Positions 59,251 to 64,000 of a stretch of DNA of 64,000 nt are shown here, piece after piece. Numbering within the stretch: the first letter of the stretch is position 1; every line of letters starts with the position of its first letter. Origin of the DNA: JAHCHG01 sp965214585 (lineage in GTDB: Bacteria; Acidobacteriota; Blastocatellia; Pyrinomonadales; Pyrinomonadaceae); contig OZ243957.1 in NCBI GenBank assembly GCA_965214585.1, positions 3,782,001-3,846,000 of the forward strand, in the 5' to 3' direction. A program made the translations under genes and the position numbers. The notes under the pieces were generated by a model. The model did no database searches, was not told the DNA's origin, and was given only the letters and a program-made list of their open reading frames with translations.

Positions 59251-61743
59251 ATGAAAGACAGTCGAGAAATAATTCAAAAACAAGTTGCGGAAAAAGTCGA
59301 GATCGAACGTCCGTTCGACGCGCATTTTCCGGCGGAAAACGGAAACCGTTATCCCGGCTACAAGGAAAATTTCGGTCAGGAAGGCTTTCAAATCCTCGAT
59401 TACTGGCGGGCGATTCGCAAAAGGCTGTGGCTTGTAATCGGAATTGTCGTTTTGCTGACGACTCTGGTTGCGATATATGTTGCGCGAAAGCCGGATATTT
59501 ATATGGCTCACGCGCAGGTTCAGGTCAATCTCGAACAAGCGAATCAGGATTTGGTGGCAGACGATAAGAGATCGCAGGTTTCCAATCAAGACCCGGCATA
59601 TTTTAATACGCAGCTGCAGCTTTTGGGTTCGGACAGCCTTCTGCGCCGGGTTGTCGGCGATTTGAATTTGGAAAAAACCCCGGAATTTAAGAAATTAGTC
59701 GAAAAAGGTTCGACTTCTCCCGTAGCTTCGATGCTGAAAGCCGTCGGTTTAGCCGGCGACGCGCCCAAAAAAGAAGAAAAAGTTGTCGAAGAAATTTCCG
59801 TTCCGCCCGGCGTATCCGTCGTTACGCCCGAAGAAATTGATGATGCCGTCAGACTCGCGCCGTATGTTCAGATTGTTAAACTGAATATGAACGTCGAACC
59901 CGTCCGCGAATCACGCGCCACATCAAAGGAAACGCGCTTGATTGACATCACTTTCCGTAATACGAGTCCCGAACTCGCCGCTTTGGTCGTCAACGGAATT
60001 GCCGGAACATTTACGCAGATAAATCAGGAGAAACGCACCGGAACGAGCAGTAAAACAAACGATTATCTCGACAAAAGAATCGCGCAGCTTCAGACTGAAA
60101 TCAAACAAACTGAAATTCAATTGGTAAATCTGAAAGGTCAGGCGGGAATTATCACCACGACGGAAAATCAGACAATTGTCGGAGACCGTCTTTCGATTCT
60201 TAACAAAGATTTGCTCAAAGCCGAAAATGACCGAAAAAATGCCGAAGCCGAATACGATTCGATCAAATCAAATCCAGAAGCATTAAAAAACTTGGTCGAA
60301 CAGGAAATGGCGAAGTATATCAGCGACAGGGAAACCGAAATCCGTCTTTTAGTTACCGGAAACAAACAGCGAATTGCCGAACTAAAGGCACAGAAAACGA
60401 GGCTTTTGCAGGAATATCTCGAAAAAGCACCGGAAGTTGTCGAAGTTGATAAACAAATCAAATTGTATGAGGAAGAAATTGAGAAGATTCGGGAAAAAAA
60501 TGTAGATGAATTAGCAAATTTCCGCAAACGGACGGCTAATGTAATACTTGATAATTTGCGCCGTAAGTATATAGAAACAAAGAGCGTTGAAGACGCTCTG
60601 AAAAAAGATTATACGTCGCAGTATGAGCAGGCTCAAGGCGAAAATTCTTCGTCGGTCAGAATTCGCCTGATAGAAGACGAATTAGAAACCAAAAAGGGTT
60701 TTCTCGAAAACCTTATAAAAAATCAACGAAATAATGATGTTGTTGCAGTCGGAACTGATAACAATATAAGCATTACGGAAATTGCGATTCCGCCGGCAAA
60801 ACCGATTGCGCCGAGTCGCCTGACAACCGTTTTGGCGACGATGTTTTTGTCAACTTTGTTCGGAATGGGTCTGGCGTTATTTTTAGAATATCTCGACGAT
60901 ACGATCCGCACCACCGAAGAAGTTGAAACATATTTGCAGCTTCCGGCTCTGGCGGCGATTCCGACGATTGATTCGATGCCGAAACGCAGACTTCTGCTTG
61001 TCGGAGCAAACGAAAAAGAAGAAAATTCCGCCGGAACTTCCGATTTGCTGATACACACGGACACGCGTTCATCTCTGGCGGAAGCGTTCCGGCAATTGAG
61101 AACTTCGATTCTGCTTTCATCAGCCGGAAATCCGCCGAAATCACTTTTGATAACATCGAGCCTGCCGGCGGAAGGAAAAACCACGACGGCGATAAATACC
61201 GCCATCAGTCTGGCGCAGACGACTTCAAAGGTTCTGATTATTGATGCCGATATGCGCCGTCCGCGTCTTCATTCGGTTTTTAACATCGGTAACGGACAAG
61301 GTTTAAGCACTCTGCTTTCGAGCCAGTTTTCCAAAACGGATGTTTCCGAAATCGTAAAGTATGACAATGAATCGAAACTTTACCTGATGCCTTCGGGACC
61401 CGTTCCGCCGAATCCTGCGGAACTGATCGGTTCGGAACAAATGTCGAAACTGCTGGAATTTTTGCAGGGAGAATTTTCGCACATCGTAATAGATTCGCCG
61501 CCGATTGCCTCTTTCACCGACGGCGTTTTGATCGCCTCGATGGTTGACGGCGTGATTTTGGTCGTGCAGTCGGGTAAGAGTTCAAGACAGGTCGTCCGGC
61601 GTTCCAAACAACTTCTGCAAGATGTCGGTTCGAGAATTTTCGGCGTTGTCCTGAATAATGTAAATTTGAAATCGCAGGACAACGGCTATTATTATCAAAG
61701 TTACTATCACAGAGATAATTACAGACTGGACGATGAGGAATAA
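59251..61743 (+). CDS. Wzc-like chain-length regulator and BY-type tyrosine kinase
   Basis: An 830-residue protein. The N-terminal Wzz domain has its first membrane helix at about residues 58-77, a long coiled-coil periplasmic region, and a second helix near 535. A GNVR-type segment precedes the cytoplasmic kinase. The kinase has Walker A SSLPAEGKTTT, Walker A' IIDADMRRPR, Walker B VIDSPP and a Tyr-rich C-terminus (GYYYQSYYHRDNY), the autophosphorylation cluster. It controls polymerisation and export of exopolysaccharide, and is separated from the Wza-like gene by only 3 bases. Confidence 0.94.
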   Translation: MKDSREIIQKQVAEKVEIERPFDAHFPAENGNRYPGYKENFGQEGFQILDYWRAIRKRLWLVIGIVVLLTTLVAIYVARKPDIYMAHAQVQVNLEQANQDLVADDKRSQVSNQDPAYFNTQLQLLGSDSLLRRVVGDLNLEKTPEFKKLVEKGSTSPVASMLKAVGLAGDAPKKEEKVVEEISVPPGVSVVTPEEIDDAVRLAPYVQIVKLNMNVEPVRESRATSKETRLIDITFRNTSPELAALVVNGIAGTFTQINQEKRTGTSSKTNDYLDKRIAQLQTEIKQTEIQLVNLKGQAGIITTTENQTIVGDRLSILNKDLLKAENDRKNAEAEYDSIKSNPEALKNLVEQEMAKYISDRETEIRLLVTGNKQRIAELKAQKTRLLQEYLEKAPEVVEVDKQIKLYEEEIEKIREKNVDELANFRKRTANVILDNLRRKYIETKSVEDALKKDYTSQYEQAQGENSSSVRIRLIEDELETKKGFLENLIKNQRNNDVVAVGTDNNISITEIAIPPAKPIAPSRLTTVLATMFLSTLFGMGLALFLEYLDDTIRTTEEVETYLQLPALAAIPTIDSMPKRRLLLVGANEKEENSAGTSDLLIHTDTRSSLAEAFRQLRTSILLSSAGNPPKSLLITSSLPAEGKTTTAINTAISLAQTTSKVLIIDADMRRPRLHSVFNIGNGQGLSTLLSSQFSKTDVSEIVKYDNESKLYLMPSGPVPPNPAELIGSEQMSKLLEFLQGEFSHIVIDSPPIASFTDGVLIASMVDGVILVVQSGKSSRQVVRRSKQLLQDVGSRIFGVVLNNVNLKSQDNGYYYQSYYHRDNYRLDDEE

Positions 61744-61808
61744 TCTTTCAAAGCATTCTGTTTTTTATCTTCTTTTAAATTCACAAGAGAAAAGTTTCAC
61801 AAAGTTTT

Positions 61809-64000
61809 ATGAGTAATAACAAAAGAATTTTAGTAACCGGCGCGGGCGGCTTTATCGGAAGTCATCTGGTTACATTTTTAAAGGAAAAAGGTTTTTGGGT
61901 GCGCGGCGTTGATCTCAAGTATCCAGAGTTCGGCGAAACCGATGCCGATGAATTTGAAATTTTAGATTTAAGACGTTGGGACAATTGCTTGCAGGCGACG
62001 AGAAATGTCAATCAAGTTTACGCGCTTGCCGCCGATATGGGCGGAATGGGGTTTATCTCGGCGAATCACGCGCAGATTCTCTACAACAATTCGCTGATAA
62101 ATCTGCACACGCTCGAAGCCGCCAAGACAAATAATGTCAGCCGTTATCTTTATACGAGTTCAGCTTGTTTTACAGCCGGCACTTTGGTTTCGACAAGGCG
62201 CGGCGCAGTGCCGATTGAATATATTTTTGCGGGCGATGAAGTCATAACTCACACGGGAGAATATAAAAAAGTATCGGATACGTCCGAAACATTTTTTGAG
62301 GGTGATTTAATTGTTTTGGAATTTAACGGATTGCCCAAAATCGAATGCACGCCCGACCACAGATTTTATACCGGCGAAGGAAAATGGGTGAGAGCCGACG
62401 AATTAACCACAGACGATAAATTAGTCGTCCCGATTCCGCAAAACAGGGAATTTCTTCAATATATAGATTTACAATTGCCGAAAATAAATCTGGATTATTT
62501 GGACTTTGTTTCCGCACAACCGGCAAATATTTCCGCTTACAGCCGTGAAACAAATTTGGCAATGCACGTCGTCGGCAGATGGAATCGAAGACCGGGTTTG
62601 GTTGCTAAAAATCTCGACCCCGTATTAAAAACGAAAGTAAAACTGGACAAAGATTTCGGCGAACTAATCGGAATTTTTATGGCTGAGGGTTGGGTTGAAA
62701 CGCAGCAGAACGGCAGACCGAAAGTGACTTTCGCTTTCGGCGAAGAGCCGGAACTTATCAAAAGAACGATAAATCTTTTGGAAAAAACACTCGGAATTCC
62801 GAAAGAAAAAGTCCGGCAGCACAAAATTAAAGGGCAGAAAGGCTATAAACTTCAAATAGTTACGGAAGTTCTAGGAAATTTCTTTAATCAAAACTGCTAT
62901 GACGTGAGCGGAGTAAAAAGAGCGTTTACAAAGCTTCTGAGTCCGGCTTTGCTCAACAGCAATCCCGAATTTTTAAGCGGCTTAGTAAAAGGTTTCTGGC
63001 TTGGCGACGGTTCGATAAGGGAAGATGACAACCGAACGCGAATCTGGTTTTCTTCGACCTCGAAAAATTTCATTTGGCAATTAAAAACAATTCTGCTTCA
63101 ACTCGAAGTTTATACTTCGATTCAAATCAGAAAGCCGAATGTTTCAAAAATTGGGAACAGGGAAATTTTCGGAAAAGAATCATATCATCTTTACCCGGTC
63201 GGAAAAGAAAGCGTTTCGGAATGTTACCAAATACTTTTCGACCAACCGAAAACAATTCGTTACAGCCGTTCGGTCGAGAAGGAAGACGATAGATTTTTGT
63301 TGAAAATAAAAAATAAAACCGAGCGTAATTTCAGAGGATTTGTTTATAATATGGAAGTCGAAGACGATCATTCATATACGGTTTTCAATATTGCGGCTCA
63401 CAATTGTATTTACCCGGAATTTTTGCAGGAAGAAGCCGACGTTCAGCCGTTAAAGGAAGAAGACGCATACCCGGCGATGCCGCAGGATGCTTACGGTTGG
63501 GAAAAACTCGTGAGCGAAAGATTGTGTCTGCATTACGGGGAAGAATACGACATTGAAACGAGAATTGTCCGTTTTCACAACATCTTCGGCGAAAAGGGAA
63601 CTTGGGAAGGCGGACGCGAAAAAGCACCGGCGGCGATGTGCCGGAAAATCGCCGAAGCGAAATTGACGGGAAAAAACGAAATCGAAATCTGGGGCGACGG
63701 CGAACAGACGCGCTCGTTTTGCTATATAGACGATTGCGTTGAAGGAATTTACCGTTTGATGGCATCGGATTTCAGCCAGCCGATAAATTTAGGGCAAGAC
63801 AGAATGGTTACGATCAATCAACTCGCTGATATTATCGCTGAAATCGCGGACGTTGAAATCGAAAAAAAACACATAGACGGTCCGCAAGGCGTGCGCGGCA
63901 GAAATTCCGACAATACAAAATTGCGCGAAGTTTTAAGTTGGGAGCCGGAAATTTCTCTGGAAGACGGCTTAAAGACGACTTACGAATGGATCGAAAAGGA
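61809..64000 (+). CDS. GDP-mannose 3,5-epimerase-like protein interrupted by an intein (runs off the window)
   Basis: The frame is open from ATG 61809 to the window end (730 codons). The exteins form a short-chain-type sugar-nucleotide epimerase: Rossmann TGAGGFIGSH at the start, AADMGGMGFI, then YTSSA+CIYPEF, DAYGWEKL with Tyr562-x3-Lys566, and FHNIFGEKGTWEGGREKAPAA, closest to plant-type GDP-mannose 3,5-epimerase. The intein interrupts the SSAC catalytic strand at residue 120. Spliced, about 317 residues are visible, near the full family length, so only a few codons seem missing. It follows the export genes and probably supplies a precursor of the exopolysaccharide. Confidence 0.88.
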   Translation, partial: MSNNKRILVTGAGGFIGSHLVTFLKEKGFWVRGVDLKYPEFGETDADEFEILDLRRWDNCLQATRNVNQVYALAADMGGMGFISANHAQILYNNSLINLHTLEAAKTNNVSRYLYTSSACFTAGTLVSTRRGAVPIEYIFAGDEVITHTGEYKKVSDTSETFFEGDLIVLEFNGLPKIECTPDHRFYTGEGKWVRADELTTDDKLVVPIPQNREFLQYIDLQLPKINLDYLDFVSAQPANISAYSRETNLAMHVVGRWNRRPGLVAKNLDPVLKTKVKLDKDFGELIGIFMAEGWVETQQNGRPKVTFAFGEEPELIKRTINLLEKTLGIPKEKVRQHKIKGQKGYKLQIVTEVLGNFFNQNCYDVSGVKRAFTKLLSPALLNSNPEFLSGLVKGFWLGDGSIREDDNRTRIWFSSTSKNFIWQLKTILLQLEVYTSIQIRKPNVSKIGNREIFGKESYHLYPVGKESVSECYQILFDQPKTIRYSRSVEKEDDRFLLKIKNKTERNFRGFVYNMEVEDDHSYTVFNIAAHNCIYPEFLQEEADVQPLKEEDAYPAMPQDAYGWEKLVSERLCLHYGEEYDIETRIVRFHNIFGEKGTWEGGREKAPAAMCRKIAEAKLTGKNEIEIWGDGEQTRSFCYIDDCVEGIYRLMASDFSQPINLGQDRMVTINQLADIIAEIADVEIEKKHIDGPQGVRGRNSDNTKLREVLSWEPEISLEDGLKTTYEWIEK
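62166..63404 (+). mobile_element. Intein with LAGLIDADG endonuclease domain (413 residues)
   Basis: Splicing motifs are complete. Cys1 (precursor residue 120) begins CFTAGTLVSTRRG; block B has Thr181 and His184 (ECTPDHRF); the C-terminal block is VEDDHSYTVFNIAAHN ending His531-Asn532, with Cys533 as the +1 extein nucleophile. Between blocks B and F two LAGLIDADG motifs are seen: LIGIFMAEG at 286-294 and LVKGFWLGDG at 392-401. Codon use is similar to that of the host gene, and no stop codon interrupts it. Both extein junctions and the host protein match when the intein is removed. Confidence 0.92.

Overview
The window looks like chromosomal DNA of a Gram-negative bacterium, most probably an acidobacterium of the Blastocatellia type. 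This is inferred from an Lpt/LPS-export operon, an Mla lipid-transport operon, TolC- and Wza/Wzc-type envelope genes, and a secreted VWA protein of the 'VWFA-related Acidobacterial domain' kind. The DNA is A+T-leaning and gene-dense, and no prophage or plasmid backbone is visible.

Layout. Positions 1-10.8 kb hold a UbiD C-terminus, RNase J, an ACT-domain protein, an SDR, UppP, RecJ, a Uma2-type protein and a very long LptC-LptA/OstA fusion. 11-19.8 kb is a co-directional run lptB, rpoN, hpf, hprK, rapZ, EIIA(Man), HPr, followed by arginase, ddl and dodecin. This is a regulatory PTS set whose Enzyme I lies at 44.9 kb. 19.8-24.8 kb (minus) holds three small secreted proteins, a GT2 glycosyltransferase and TolC. 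25-29.4 kb is gap-pgk-tpiA-secG, then tRNA-Leu. 30.7-36.8 kb (minus) holds MlaD/MlaF/MlaE, an LTxxQ protein with an anti-sigma/ECF sigma pair, and PPK2. 36.9-37.7 kb is a tRNA-Lys gene split by a group I intron that carries a PD-(D/E)XK endonuclease ORF. 38-46.7 kb has a Ser/Thr kinase and other zinc-ribbon proteins, an MFS transporter, an IS200-like transposase set among REP palindromes, and ptsI. 47.4-52.2 kb has a Wza-like protein, RNase P RNA, an RHH protein, a TPR protein, prepilin peptidase, tRNA-Cys, tRNA-Gly and a frameshifted HNH gene. 52.4-57.9 kb (minus) is mutS, nagZ and an oligopeptide-binding lipoprotein. 58.1-64 kb is an exopolysaccharide cluster: Wza-like, Wzc-like BY-kinase, and a GDP-mannose 3,5-epimerase-like gene interrupted by a 413-residue intein.

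The most striking content is selfish DNA in housekeeping loci. There is an intein with two LAGLIDADG motifs in a sugar-nucleotide epimerase, a group I intron in tRNA-Lys(CUU) with an endonuclease resembling I-Ssp6803I, and an HNH gene whose stop codon abuts tRNA-Cys. In addition there are several families of short inverted-repeat elements in the intergenic spaces, one with about 32-bp arms present four times, once with a second element nested inside it.

All assignments come from reading the sequence. No database search, structure prediction or alignment was run.
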